Origin: UBA1952 sp965246855
GTDB lineage: Bacteria > Bacteroidota > Bacteroidia > Chitinophagales > Chitinophagaceae
Direction of reading: 5' to 3'
Assembly: GCA_965246855.1 (NCBI GenBank)
Contig: CBDFFP010000006.1
Coordinates: forward strand, 124,001 to 188,000
DNA: 64,000 bases
A program made the translations under genes and the position numbers. The notes beneath the pieces were generated by a model, which was given only the letters and a program-made list of their open reading frames with translations, was not told the origin of the DNA and searched no databases. Each line of letters starts with the position of its first letter. Positions within the stretch are counted from its first letter, which is position 1. Of this stretch, positions 56,625-64,000 are shown piece by piece.

Positions 56625-57869
56625 TTATTGTAGGCCATCCACAAATTCCCTATATCCTTCCCGCCAGCCCTTCCAATCATGCGCTGTGCCGAGGGAGAAG
56701 TTGTGGAAAACCGTTGTGAGAATGCCGCCGGTTTGGAGAAGCGTTTCGCGAAGTTTTTCCAGCTCTTCAAAGCTTTCTGCTGCGGATAGTTTGAGGTAAT
56801 CGCGCGCGGTGGTGTCCATGAAACAGAAGGGATGGATGCGCAGCGTGGTTTGTTCTTCTTTCTCCAAATCATACCAAAGGAAAGAATGGCTCGTGCCCGC
56901 GCGAAAGCCCAGCGCATCAGGATAGCCCATGCTCCAGTCATCGGTGATGCCTGCGGCCAAAAGTTGCCGGTACGTTTGTGGAAAACGCAGCCGGATATAG
57001 TGTTGGCGGGAATGGAAAATGTCTTTCCCAACAGCGCCTTCCAACCAGCCTTTTTCAGTGGTGATTTTCTCTGGCTTTTCGCTCGTGGTGTAGCTTGGAT
57101 GAATGCCCACTCTTCCTTCCAAAGCAAAGCCCTGCGCCAACGCCTGCATAGCCGGATGTTGCGGAGAAATGTTCTTATCAAACGGGCCGGACTGCTGCGC
57201 CGCGAGCATGAAATAAGTGGGCTTTAAGCTGTACTGCACGTGGATATTTTGCAGCCAGCCAAAGGCATCATACGGGTCGCGTATTTTGCCGGAAAGGGTT
57301 TTGAGGCGGGCATTTATCTCTTTGAAATTTCCGCTCTTTATATCGCGTAAAAGACCTCCTACGGTGCGTGTAAAACCTTTGTGGAGAAAGGAGTAAGCGA
57401 TGTCAATATCGTAGGTGGGCTGGAAGGCGAAAACGGGTTTGGGAATGTGCAGGTTGAAGCGGCTGTTCAGTTCCTTACGCAGCATTTCTACCCAGACGTC
57501 CACGACGGGAATTTGAAGCCAGCCTCTATGCGCCAAAGCGGAAAGTGATGCTGGGAAACGCCCGTGCTTGTCCGCTTCAAAATCCTCGTATTCTTCTGCC
57601 CGCGACAACAGAAAGAATATGGCGGAAAGAAAGTCAAAATGCAGGTTTTTTAAAGAAGCATGTTCCAGCGAAAAAGCTCGGCTTTCTCCACGCAAAAAAC
57701 CACTTTCGGGGATAAAGAAAGCACCGGGAATTTCTCTTCCATAGGAGAGATGTATCACCGCAGTTTCATCGTGCCTGAGTGCGTATGGCAACCCCAACAT
57801 TTCTTCCAAGACCCAGTCCAGCACATAGCGCAGGCGCGGGCTGTCAAAAGGGGAATAGACGGAGAGCAT
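56625..57869 (-). CDS. Polysaccharide deacetylase-like protein
   Basis: 414 residues, no signal peptide. The N-terminal 120 residues match a domain that often precedes deacetylases of this type (DUF7033-like; LDWVLEEMLGLPYALRH, EYEDFEADKHGRFPA). The C-terminal part resembles NodB-type polysaccharide deacetylases (FAFQPTYDIDIAYSF, EGRVGIHPSYTTS, FRAGTSHSFLWYDLE, FHNFSLGTAHDWKGW). Of the usual metal site, D in TYDID and the H in GIHPSY are candidates. Probably modifies a surface glycan or lipid-linked sugar. It follows lutB by 18 nt. Confidence 0.8.
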   Translation of the reverse strand: MLSVYSPFDSPRLRYVLDWVLEEMLGLPYALRHDETAVIHLSYGREIPGAFFIPESGFLRGESRAFSLEHASLKNLHFDFLSAIFFLLSRAEEYEDFEADKHGRFPASLSALAHRGWLQIPVVDVWVEMLRKELNSRFNLHIPKPVFAFQPTYDIDIAYSFLHKGFTRTVGGLLRDIKSGNFKEINARLKTLSGKIRDPYDAFGWLQNIHVQYSLKPTYFMLAAQQSGPFDKNISPQHPAMQALAQGFALEGRVGIHPSYTTSEKPEKITTEKGWLEGAVGKDIFHSRQHYIRLRFPQTYRQLLAAGITDDWSMGYPDALGFRAGTSHSFLWYDLEKEEQTTLRIHPFCFMDTTARDYLKLSAAESFEELEKLRETLLQTGGILTTVFHNFSLGTAHDWKGWREGYREFVDGLQ

Positions 57870-57887
57870 TGATGATTTCAGACGTGC

Positions 57888-59267
57888 TTACTTCACGCCT
57901 TCCTTCCAAAGTTGATTGAAGGATTTTTGGGGGAATTGCAGCGGCACATGGCGCTTATCCCATGTATCCTGAAACAGCTTTTTCACCAGCTTTGTTTTTG
58001 TGCTGCCGCCCACGCTGTTCATCAGGCTGCGACTCAGCATTCCGCGCCGCCACACTTTCCACGTCAGACCTTCCTGCCATCCATTCACGCCACTTTCGGC
58101 TGCCTTGTGGCGATTCTCCAACAACATCTCGTGCAGGTTGATGCGCACTGGGCAAGCCTCGGTACACGCCCCACACAGCGACGACGCGTAGGAAAGATGT
58201 TTGAAATCGGAAAGGCCACGCAGGTGTGGCGAAATCACGGAGCCGATGGGGCCACTGTACGTGGTTCCGTAGGCGTGGCCGCCAATGTTTTTATAGACCG
58301 GGCAGGCGTTGAGGCAGCTTCCGCAACGAATGCAATACAAGCCTTCGCGCACATCCGGCTGGCGCAAAAGTTCCGTACGGCCATTGTCCAGGAGAATCAC
58401 GTACATCTCCTCCGGGCCGTCGGTTTCGCCGGGCTGGCGCGGGCCGGTGAAAATGGTGTTGTAAACGGTTACGTTCTGCCCCGTACCGTAAGTAGCGAGC
58501 AAGGGCCAGAAAAGTTCTAAATCTGCTACCGAAGGAATCATTTTCTCAATGCCCACGACCACAATATGCGTTTTGGGAAACGATGTAGAAAGCCGTCCGT
58601 TGCCTTCGTTTTCGGTAAGGCAAATACCGCCGATGTCGGGCACGATAAAGTTGCCGCCGGAGAGGCCCACTTCCGACTCGGTGTACATCGCACGCAGGTT
58701 TTTGCGGGCAATCATCGTCAGTTCTTTGGGGGGAAGATTGGGCGCGGTTCCGAGCTTTTCATGAAACACGCGGGCCACGTCTTCCTTGCTTTTGTGCATC
58801 GCGGGCGTCACGATGTGGTAGGGCGCTTCGCCGTCGAGTTGCTGGATGTATTCGCCCAAATCTGTCTCTACGGACTCAATGCCGTGCTGTCCCAGAAAAT
58901 CGTTCAGGTGCAACTCTTCCGTCACCATGCTTTTGCTTTTCACGAGCCGCTTCGCGTTCTTTTCCTTGCATATTTTAAGGACGGCTTCGTTGGCTTCTGC
59001 CGCGTCGCGCGCCCAGATAACATGGCCACCCCGCGCGGTGAAAGCTTCTTCAAATTCCAACAGGTATTTGTCCAGATGTTCAATGGCCTCCCACTTCCGA
59101 TTTTTGGCCAGCATCCGCGCGGTGGGCAGGTCGGCAAACTGCGCCTTTCCTTTCACTACTGTCTCGGCATACTTCCCGATGTTGAACGACAGCTTGCGCT
59201 TGTGTTCGGCATCGTGGGCTTTGGTTTCGCTTCGGGTGAGGAAGGGCGCGAGGTTAGCGTTTTTCAT
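57888..59267 (-). CDS. lutB: LutB/LldF-type iron-sulfur protein of L-lactate oxidation
   Basis: 459-residue protein of the LutABC L-lactate dehydrogenase system. ATG 59267 is placed by the promoter box 8 nt upstream. N-terminal LUD-type domain (about 60-290), then two 4Fe-4S clusters in the C-terminal part, CIRCGSCLNACPVYKN and CGACTEACPVRIN. lutA and lutC are not adjacent; the upstream gene is divergent and downstream is a deacetylase-like gene. The assignment to lactate oxidation thus rests on family membership only. Confidence 0.88.
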   Translation of the reverse strand: MKNANLAPFLTRSETKAHDAEHKRKLSFNIGKYAETVVKGKAQFADLPTARMLAKNRKWEAIEHLDKYLLEFEEAFTARGGHVIWARDAAEANEAVLKICKEKNAKRLVKSKSMVTEELHLNDFLGQHGIESVETDLGEYIQQLDGEAPYHIVTPAMHKSKEDVARVFHEKLGTAPNLPPKELTMIARKNLRAMYTESEVGLSGGNFIVPDIGGICLTENEGNGRLSTSFPKTHIVVVGIEKMIPSVADLELFWPLLATYGTGQNVTVYNTIFTGPRQPGETDGPEEMYVILLDNGRTELLRQPDVREGLYCIRCGSCLNACPVYKNIGGHAYGTTYSGPIGSVISPHLRGLSDFKHLSYASSLCGACTEACPVRINLHEMLLENRHKAAESGVNGWQEGLTWKVWRRGMLSRSLMNSVGGSTKTKLVKKLFQDTWDKRHVPLQFPQKSFNQLWKEGVK

Positions 59268-59275
59268 AGGAGCGG

Positions 59276-59284
59276 ACGAAGGTA
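59276..59284 (-). promoter_or_regulatory. -7 box 8 nt before lutB (TACCTTCGT)
   Basis: TACCTTCG on the minus strand, one base from TAnnTTTG, ends 8 nt before ATG 59267. Confidence 0.55.
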
Positions 59285-59377
59285 GGAACGTGCAACAGCC
59301 CTGCATAAAGATGAAGCCGCCGGAAACCAACGTTCTTGTGCGTTTATACCGTCTATGCGAGTATTCTCCCAAAAATC

Positions 59378-60640
59378 ATGAAGAGACTTCTCCTCGCGCT
59401 CTCCTTTGCCACTGTTGTTTCCACCCTCTCCGCCCAGCAAAAAGTAACCGCCCTTTTCCTCGGAAACAGTTACACGGCAGTGAACAATCTGCCCCAGCTT
59501 ACCACCACACTGGCTTTTTCTGCAGGCGACACGCTGACAACGCAAAGCAACACTCCCGGTGGCTATCTGCTTCAGCAACACAGCACTGATTTGACCAGCC
59601 TTTCGCTGATTGCACAGGGTAGTTTTGATTACGTGGTTTTGCAGGAACAAAGTCAGGCTCCGGCGTTCCCCGATGCACAGGTAGCGATGGATGTGTATCC
59701 CTTCGCCCGGAAATTAGACAGCCTGATACACGCTGCAAATCCCTGTGCGCAAACCGTCTTTTACCGCACGTGGGGCCGCAAAAATGGCGATGCCGGAAAC
59801 TGCCCGAATTTCCCGCCTATCTGCACTTATGCGGGAATGGACAGTATGTTGGCGTTGCGCTATCGTATCATGGCCGACAGCAACAAGGCGCGGCTTTCGC
59901 CAGTGGGTCAAGTATGGAAAAGGCTGCGCCAAAACAATCCCGGAATTGAACTGTATCAGACGGACGAAAGTCATCCAAGCCTTGCCGGAAGCTATGCGGC
60001 GGCCTGCGCTTTCTACACCGTTCTTTTCCGTAAAAGTCCGCTGAACATCACCGACGATCAGGCCCTTCCCGCTGCCGATGCACTCGCAATTCGGCAAACG
60101 GCGAAGATGGTGGTGTACGACAGTCTTTTGTTCTGGAACGTAGGCAAATACGACCCAAAAGCGCAGTTTTCATTTACCAACGGCGCGGGAAGACAGGTGG
60201 TTTTTCAAAACAATTCGGCGAATGTAACAGGCTACGAATGGGATTTTGGAAACGGGCAGGGAAGCGACACGACGGCAAGTCCTTCTTACACGTTTACGGC
60301 AAACGGAACGTACAATGTGCGGCTGATTGCCAGCCGTTGTGGCCGCGCGGATACGCTGATGCAAACCGTTACTGTTTCGGCGACGGGCATCACTACGCCG
60401 GATGCTTTTTCCGGCCTGCGACTTTATCCCAATCCCGCTTCCACAACGCTCCGTATAGAAGGCTTGCCGGAAGAAGCACAGGCGCAGGTTTTTGACTTGG
60501 CCGGAAAGCAACTTTCCGTTCCCGCAGCATGGCAGGGAAAGACACTCGTGCTTTCTACCGCAGGACTCGCAGAAGGACTTTACACGCTTCGCGTTTTGGC
60601 AAAAGGCAATGCCACCACGCGCCTGTTTCACAAAGAATAA
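59378..60640 (+). CDS. Secreted SGNH-hydrolase-like protein with PKD and T9SS domains
   Basis: 420 residues from ATG 59378. Signal peptide MKRLLLALSFATVVSTLSAQ. Residues 22-250 are SGNH/GDSL-like: block I FLGNSYT, a later catalytic-type DESHPS (block V, Asp and His), and Gln/Asn in between; the block I residue is GNSYT as in some Bacteroidetes sulfatase- or esterase-like proteins. A PKD domain follows (VTGYEWDFGNGQGSDTTASP), then a T9SS sorting domain (GLRLYPNPASTTLRIEGLPE to the end). It is exported to the cell surface. Confidence 0.83.
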   Translation: MKRLLLALSFATVVSTLSAQQKVTALFLGNSYTAVNNLPQLTTTLAFSAGDTLTTQSNTPGGYLLQQHSTDLTSLSLIAQGSFDYVVLQEQSQAPAFPDAQVAMDVYPFARKLDSLIHAANPCAQTVFYRTWGRKNGDAGNCPNFPPICTYAGMDSMLALRYRIMADSNKARLSPVGQVWKRLRQNNPGIELYQTDESHPSLAGSYAAACAFYTVLFRKSPLNITDDQALPAADALAIRQTAKMVVYDSLLFWNVGKYDPKAQFSFTNGAGRQVVFQNNSANVTGYEWDFGNGQGSDTTASPSYTFTANGTYNVRLIASRCGRADTLMQTVTVSATGITTPDAFSGLRLYPNPASTTLRIEGLPEEAQAQVFDLAGKQLSVPAAWQGKTLVLSTAGLAEGLYTLRVLAKGNATTRLFHKE

Positions 60641-60696
60641 AACCCCAAACGGGCGGCGGCATGGATTCTTTAAAAGAAGCGGAAAAAGAACCGCTT

Positions 60697-61074
60697 ATGA
60701 AAAAGCTTCTGTTGCCCGCTGCATTGCTTACGGCTGCGCTGGGTGTTTTTGCGCAAAGTAGCCAGATGAAAGAAAGTATTATCGGCTGCTGGACGATGCC
60801 TTCCCGCGCGGGCGAAGCACTGCAACTGAACCGGAGCGGCAATTTTTCTTTTCAGGATTACAACGCCAAGACGAAAGCTTTTGAGTCGCTCCACGGCACG
60901 TGGAAAATGAACGGCAAAACCCTTATGCTGCTGTATAACGACCGTCCGGATCAGACCTTCATGCTGGCAAAAAACGAGACAGGCTGGGTATTGAGCAAAG
61001 CGGGTGGATTTAAGTTTATGAAGGCGCAGCCGGGAGATTGTGTGGAGAATCAGCAAATTTATCTAAAAATCTAA
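60697..61074 (+). CDS. Small exported lipocalin-like protein
   Basis: 125 residues from ATG 60697, which begins a signal peptide (MKKLLLPAALLTAALGVFAQ); a start at 60661 is also possible. The mature part IIGCWTMPSRAGEALQLNRS, FHGTWKMNGKTLMLLYND resembles lipocalin-like or DUF domains that follow GxW motifs. No partner gene is evident; it lies 56 nt downstream of the SGNH/PKD gene. Confidence 0.65.
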   Translation: MKKLLLPAALLTAALGVFAQSSQMKESIIGCWTMPSRAGEALQLNRSGNFSFQDYNAKTKAFESLHGTWKMNGKTLMLLYNDRPDQTFMLAKNETGWVLSKAGGFKFMKAQPGDCVENQQIYLKI

Positions 61075-61211
61075 AAAGTAGGTAGCAAGCTGTTTGGGAC
61101 AGCGACTTTTTTGTCATTCCCGAAGCAAATCTTGTCTAATACAAGCCGCTTAGACACTTGTCTCACAGGGTGGCAAAAAGGGAATGTGCTTTTCTTTATT
61201 TCTAATAGCAT

Positions 61212-61613
61212 CTAAGGTGCAAGCCGCACACGAGGTTTCAATTTCTCCTCAAAATCTGCGGGTAAGCTTTCTTCTTCCAAAATCTGAACGCCGTAGTTTA
61301 GAAACCCTTTTTGCACTCTAAAAATCTTTTTCGTTCCCGGAGTAATTGTGAAGCTACGTTTGGCAGAACGGCTTACCAGTGGACTAAACTTAAAATAAAC
61401 TTCGTGGTTTCCCGGCAGCAGGGAAAACGAGAGATGACGGTAGCCCAGCATTTTCCCCACCAATTTGCCATCTACAAAAACCTGCATTCGCGAAGCAGAG
61501 CCACTATATCCTTGCCGAAAGACGAAAAAATTATCCGCCACAACGTTGGTTGAATGCAATTGATAGGTAGCGCAAGAAGAAAGTAAAAGAAGGAATGGGA
61601 AAAGCGTTTTCAT
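61212..61613 (-). CDS. Small lipoprotein (DUF2846-like)
   Basis: 133 residues; lipobox in LLLLSSCATYQL (Cys14). The core MQVFVDGKLVGKMLGYRHLS and LPGNHEVYFKFSPLVSRSAK look like a small PEGA- or DUF2846-type beta domain. Function unknown. Alone on the minus strand between two plus-strand genes. The spacer at 61115-61189 before it has inverted ends CATTCCC / GGGAATG and may be a decayed repeat. Confidence 0.65.
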   Translation of the reverse strand: MKTLFPFLLLLSSCATYQLHSTNVVADNFFVFRQGYSGSASRMQVFVDGKLVGKMLGYRHLSFSLLPGNHEVYFKFSPLVSRSAKRSFTITPGTKKIFRVQKGFLNYGVQILEEESLPADFEEKLKPRVRLAP

Positions 61614-61748
61614 AGCTGCTTCTCAAACGGCCAAAACAGTGCCACAGTATTCTTCCGTTGAACGCGCCAAAAGGCGCGTTCCTACACCGCCCGCACTAGC
61701 GTTTTGGATTTGGATTCTGGTTTTTGAATTCTGGAATTTGTGCCGCCC

Positions 61749-61757
61749 TACCTTCGC
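61749..61757 (+). promoter_or_regulatory. -7 box 7 nt before pheS (TACCTTCGC)
   Basis: TACCTTCG, one base from TAnnTTTG, ends 7 nt before ATG 61765; this selects the start over the longer frame from 61639. Confidence 0.6.
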
Positions 61758-61764
61758 GCTCCTT

Positions 61765-62784
61765 ATGTCCCTTCCCGAAGTCCTGCAAAAACACAGCGCC
61801 GAAATAGACGCTTACACCGCCACCAATGCCGCCGAAGCCGAAGCGTTTCGCATTCAGTATCTCGGCACCAAAGGCATTGTGAAAGCGATGTTTGGCGAGA
61901 TGAAAACAGTAGCGCCGGAGCAGAAGAAAGAAGCCGGTCAGTGGCTGAATGCTTTTAAGCAAAAAGCAGAAGAAAAATTCGCGTCTTTCAGCGCGTTGCA
62001 GACAGGCGGGAAGAAGGAGAAATCTACAGACTTTTCCCTGCCTGCCACGCCGCCGCCGATGGGTACACGCCACCCGTTGCGCGCCGTGGAGAACCGTATT
62101 GTGAGCATTTTTGAACGCATGGGTTTTGGCGTGGCAGAAGGCCCGGAAATAGAAGACGACTGGCACAACTTCACTGCCTTGAACATGCCCACCGACCATC
62201 CCGCGCGCGACATGCAGGACACGTTTTACGTGAGCGAAAATCCGGCTTGGGTGCTGCGCACACACACGTCTTCTGTGCAGGCAAGATTGCTGGAAAACGA
62301 GAAGCCGCCGGTGCGCGTGATTTGTCCGGGGCGGGTCTATCGCAACGAAACCATTTCGGCGCGTGCTCACTGCTTTTTTCATCAGTGCGAAGGCTTGTAC
62401 GTAGACAAAAACGTTTCCTTTGCCGACCTGAAAGCCACGCTTTATCAATTTGTGGAAGAGCTTTTCGGCGCGGACGTAAAAATCCGTTTCCGACCTTCTT
62501 ATTTCCCCTTCACCGAGCCGAGCGCGGAGATGGATATTTCCTGCACGGTTTGCGGCGGCAGCGGTTGCAACTTATGCAAGCACACCGGCTGGGTAGAAAT
62601 TCTGGGCTGCGGCATGGTGCATCCAAACCTGCTCCGCAACTTCAACATTGACCCGGAAATTTACACGGGCTTCGCCTTTGGTATGGGCATGGAGCGCATT
62701 ACCCAAATTCTTTATCGCGTCAACGATTTGCGGCTGTATTCGCAGAATGATTTGCGGTTTTTGCAGCAATTCCAAGCGCTATAA
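61765..62784 (+). CDS. pheS: Phenylalanyl-tRNA synthetase subunit alpha
   Basis: 339 residues, full length. N-terminal coiled-coil arm, then the catalytic core: PPPMGTRHPLRAVENRIVSI, GFGVAEGPEIEDDWHNFTAL, AHCFFHQCEGLYVDKN, FRPSYFPFTEPSAEMDI (motif 2 region), a CxxCxGxxCxxC-like set (CTVCGGSGCNLCKH) and GMGMERITQILYRVNDLR (motif 3). pheT is not adjacent, unlike the usual pheST order. Confidence 0.96.
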   Translation: MSLPEVLQKHSAEIDAYTATNAAEAEAFRIQYLGTKGIVKAMFGEMKTVAPEQKKEAGQWLNAFKQKAEEKFASFSALQTGGKKEKSTDFSLPATPPPMGTRHPLRAVENRIVSIFERMGFGVAEGPEIEDDWHNFTALNMPTDHPARDMQDTFYVSENPAWVLRTHTSSVQARLLENEKPPVRVICPGRVYRNETISARAHCFFHQCEGLYVDKNVSFADLKATLYQFVEELFGADVKIRFRPSYFPFTEPSAEMDISCTVCGGSGCNLCKHTGWVEILGCGMVHPNLLRNFNIDPEIYTGFAFGMGMERITQILYRVNDLRLYSQNDLRFLQQFQAL

Positions 62785-62791
62785 GCGCGAT

Positions 62792-62886
62792 GTTTCATGT
62801 TCTATGTTTCATGTTTCATGAACGTGATTTCCGGGGAGAGAAAGACGCTTTCCAACCATCCCATGAAACATGACTCATGAAACATG
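62792..62886. repeat. Inverted TTTCATG word cluster, copy 3
   Basis: TTTCATG words at 62792-62820 are mirrored by CATGAAACATGACTCATGAA (62861-62880) and following AACATGACACATG. The last ATG (62884) is the start codon of the epimerase gene, so the repeat reaches into its translation start. Confidence 0.65.
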
Positions 62887-63864
62887 ACACATGTCCTTCT
62901 GACCGGCGCGTCCGGCTTTGTCGGCTCGCATCTCGCAGTGGCGCTTTCGCAGAAAGGCTACCGTGTGCGGGCGCTATACCGCAACACGCCGCCGCCGGAT
63001 GCGTTGCAAAAACTGCCCGGCGTGGCGTGGATGCGCGCGGATTTGTTAGACGTCTATGATGTAGAAGAAGCGATGCGCGGCGTGGAGAAAGTGATTCATT
63101 GCGCGGCGGCAGTTTCGTTTGAAAGCGGCGATGCGGAAAGCATTCTCCATAACAACCGCGAGACGACGGCGAACCTTGTAAACGAGATGATTGCTTCCGG
63201 CGTGCCGCGGCTCGTTCATATCAGCAGCGTGGCGGCGATTGGGCGCAGCAAGGAAGGCGATGTACTGACGGAAGATATTTTGTGGGAAGAGAGCAAAGCC
63301 AACAGTGTCTATGCCCGCAGCAAATGGGCGGCAGAAACGGAAGTGTGGCGCGGCGCAGGCGAAGGTCTTTCGGTAGCGATTGTGAACCCTGGCATTGTAC
63401 TGGGTGCGCCGTTGCAAAAAGACGGCTGGCAAAGCGGCTCGGCGGCGCTGATGAACGTGGTGGACGGTGAATTTCCGTTCTATACCGAAGGCGTGAATGG
63501 CTGGGTAGATGTTGGGGATGTGGTGGCTGCCGTGCTGTTGCTTTTGGAAAGCGAGGTAAAAGAAGAGCGTTTTATTCTGGCGCAGAATGCGTCCTACAAA
63601 GACGTGTTTACGCAAATGGCACATGCACTCGGCAAGAAGCCGCCGCATATCCGCGCAACGCCGTTTTTAACCGGCCTTCTCTGGCGCTGGAATGCGGTAA
63701 AAAGTTTGTTTGGAAAGCACTCCACCGTTACCCGCGAAACGGCCCGCACGGCGCAGCAAAAAGTGTTTTACAGCAGCGAGAAGTTTTTGAAAGCTTTTCC
63801 CGGTTTCCGGTTTCGGACGGTGGAAGAAACGGTGTGGGAAATGGCGGAAAGCTATAGGAAGTAA
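62884..63864 (+). CDS. NAD-dependent epimerase/dehydratase family protein
   Basis: 326-residue extended short-chain dehydrogenase. NAD(P)-binding VLLTGASGFVGSHLA at the N terminus, catalytic serine region VHISSVAAIG, and the YxxxK motif YARSKWAAE. The C-terminal part (IRATPFLTGLLWRWNAVKSL) is like that of dihydroflavonol-4-reductase-like or NAD-dependent epimerases of unassigned substrate. ATG 62884 is inside the repeat above. No sugar-pathway genes are near, so the substrate remains unknown. Confidence 0.85.
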   Translation: MTHVLLTGASGFVGSHLAVALSQKGYRVRALYRNTPPPDALQKLPGVAWMRADLLDVYDVEEAMRGVEKVIHCAAAVSFESGDAESILHNNRETTANLVNEMIASGVPRLVHISSVAAIGRSKEGDVLTEDILWEESKANSVYARSKWAAETEVWRGAGEGLSVAIVNPGIVLGAPLQKDGWQSGSAALMNVVDGEFPFYTEGVNGWVDVGDVVAAVLLLLESEVKEERFILAQNASYKDVFTQMAHALGKKPPHIRATPFLTGLLWRWNAVKSLFGKHSTVTRETARTAQQKVFYSSEKFLKAFPGFRFRTVEETVWEMAESYRK

Positions 63865-63865
63865 A

Positions 63866-64000
63866 CTATAAGTTGTGTGCGTTGAGCTGCTTTGGTTTTT
63901 GCTTTATAAAGAAGAAAAGCACAATCAAAAATAGAGGTATATGCAATGCTTGATAACCATCTTGGACAAGCCTCAAGGCGACTAAAATCTTCAACAATAC
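63866..64000 (-). CDS. Partial: C terminus of a membrane protein
   Basis: 44 codons in one frame up to the right window edge, stop TAG at 63868-63866. The sequence ALHIPLFLIVLFFFIKQKPK is a typical last transmembrane helix with a basic tail. Convergent with the epimerase gene, 1 nt apart. Its composition is AT-rich. The family cannot be named. Confidence 0.5.
   Translation of the reverse strand, partial: VLLKILVALRLVQDGYQALHIPLFLIVLFFFIKQKPKQLNAHNL

Noticed and set aside
1..64000. tRNA, rRNA and tmRNA genes
   Set aside because: I looked for T-loop signatures (GGTTCGAATCC-like) and conserved rRNA stretches and saw none. A tRNAscan/Infernal run would be decisive.

Overview
The window looks like a chromosomal segment of a Bacteroidetes bacterium, most likely a Chitinophagaceae relative. 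The grounds are type IX secretion (T9SS) C-terminal sorting domains, TonB receptors with an N-terminal carboxypeptidase-regulatory-like domain, DUF5689, DUF4331 and DUF4293 proteins, a Bacteroidetes-style atpBEFHA operon, almost no Shine-Dalgarno sequences, and repeated TAnnTTTG-type promoter boxes. No tRNA, rRNA, CRISPR array or prophage was seen.

Layout. 1-1.2 kb: frameshifted Tn5-like transposase remnant and a glycine-zipper lipoprotein. 1.5-6.4 kb: nuoL, nuoM, nuoN. 6.5-9.5 kb: methyltransferase, Fic protein, scpB. 9.6-17 kb: an outer-membrane and secretion locus with a T9SS cargo protein (carrying two compensating frameshifts), a DUF5689 lipoprotein and a TonB receptor, divergent from a secreted endonuclease/exonuclease/phosphatase protein. 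17.1-19 kb: etfBA. 19.3-21.7 kb: CNNM/CorC membrane protein, CoA-type NUDIX hydrolase, thioredoxin. 22-28 kb: a giant alpha-2-macroglobulin. 28.3-34.5 kb: yidC, recD, DUF4293 protein, serS. 35-40.5 kb: small exported protein and atpBEFHA without atpG. 40.8-50.2 kb: a minus-strand block of two DUF4331 proteins, TPR lipoprotein, HupE/UreJ-like protein, small protein and TonB receptor. 50.5-64 kb: glnS, uppP, dxr-rseP, a deacetylase-like protein, lutB, a T9SS SGNH/PKD protein, two small exported proteins, pheS, an epimerase, and the end of a membrane protein.

The most unusual content is intergenic. Five separate intergenic regions (about 15.4, 19.1, 34.8, 43.2 and 53.4 kb) hold tandem arrays with an exact 21-bp or 42-bp (2 x 21) period. 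The sequences of the five arrays are unrelated. In most, a short inverted repeat recurs at the same phase of every unit although its arms differ between arrays. A sixth, degenerate array may lie at 30.4 kb. Other intergenic spacers are built from repeated short words (GTTGGAAT with small TTCG hairpins; TTTCATG; a CU-rich leader before nuoL and nuoN) or from about 110-bp palindromic repeats.

At least eight housekeeping genes (scpB, etfB, uppP, pheS, serS, glnS, lutB, dxr) have a promoter box ending only 4-8 nt before the start codon, which predicts leaderless or nearly leaderless mRNAs. Coordinates and motifs were read by eye. Family names come from recognising protein sequences, not from database searches.
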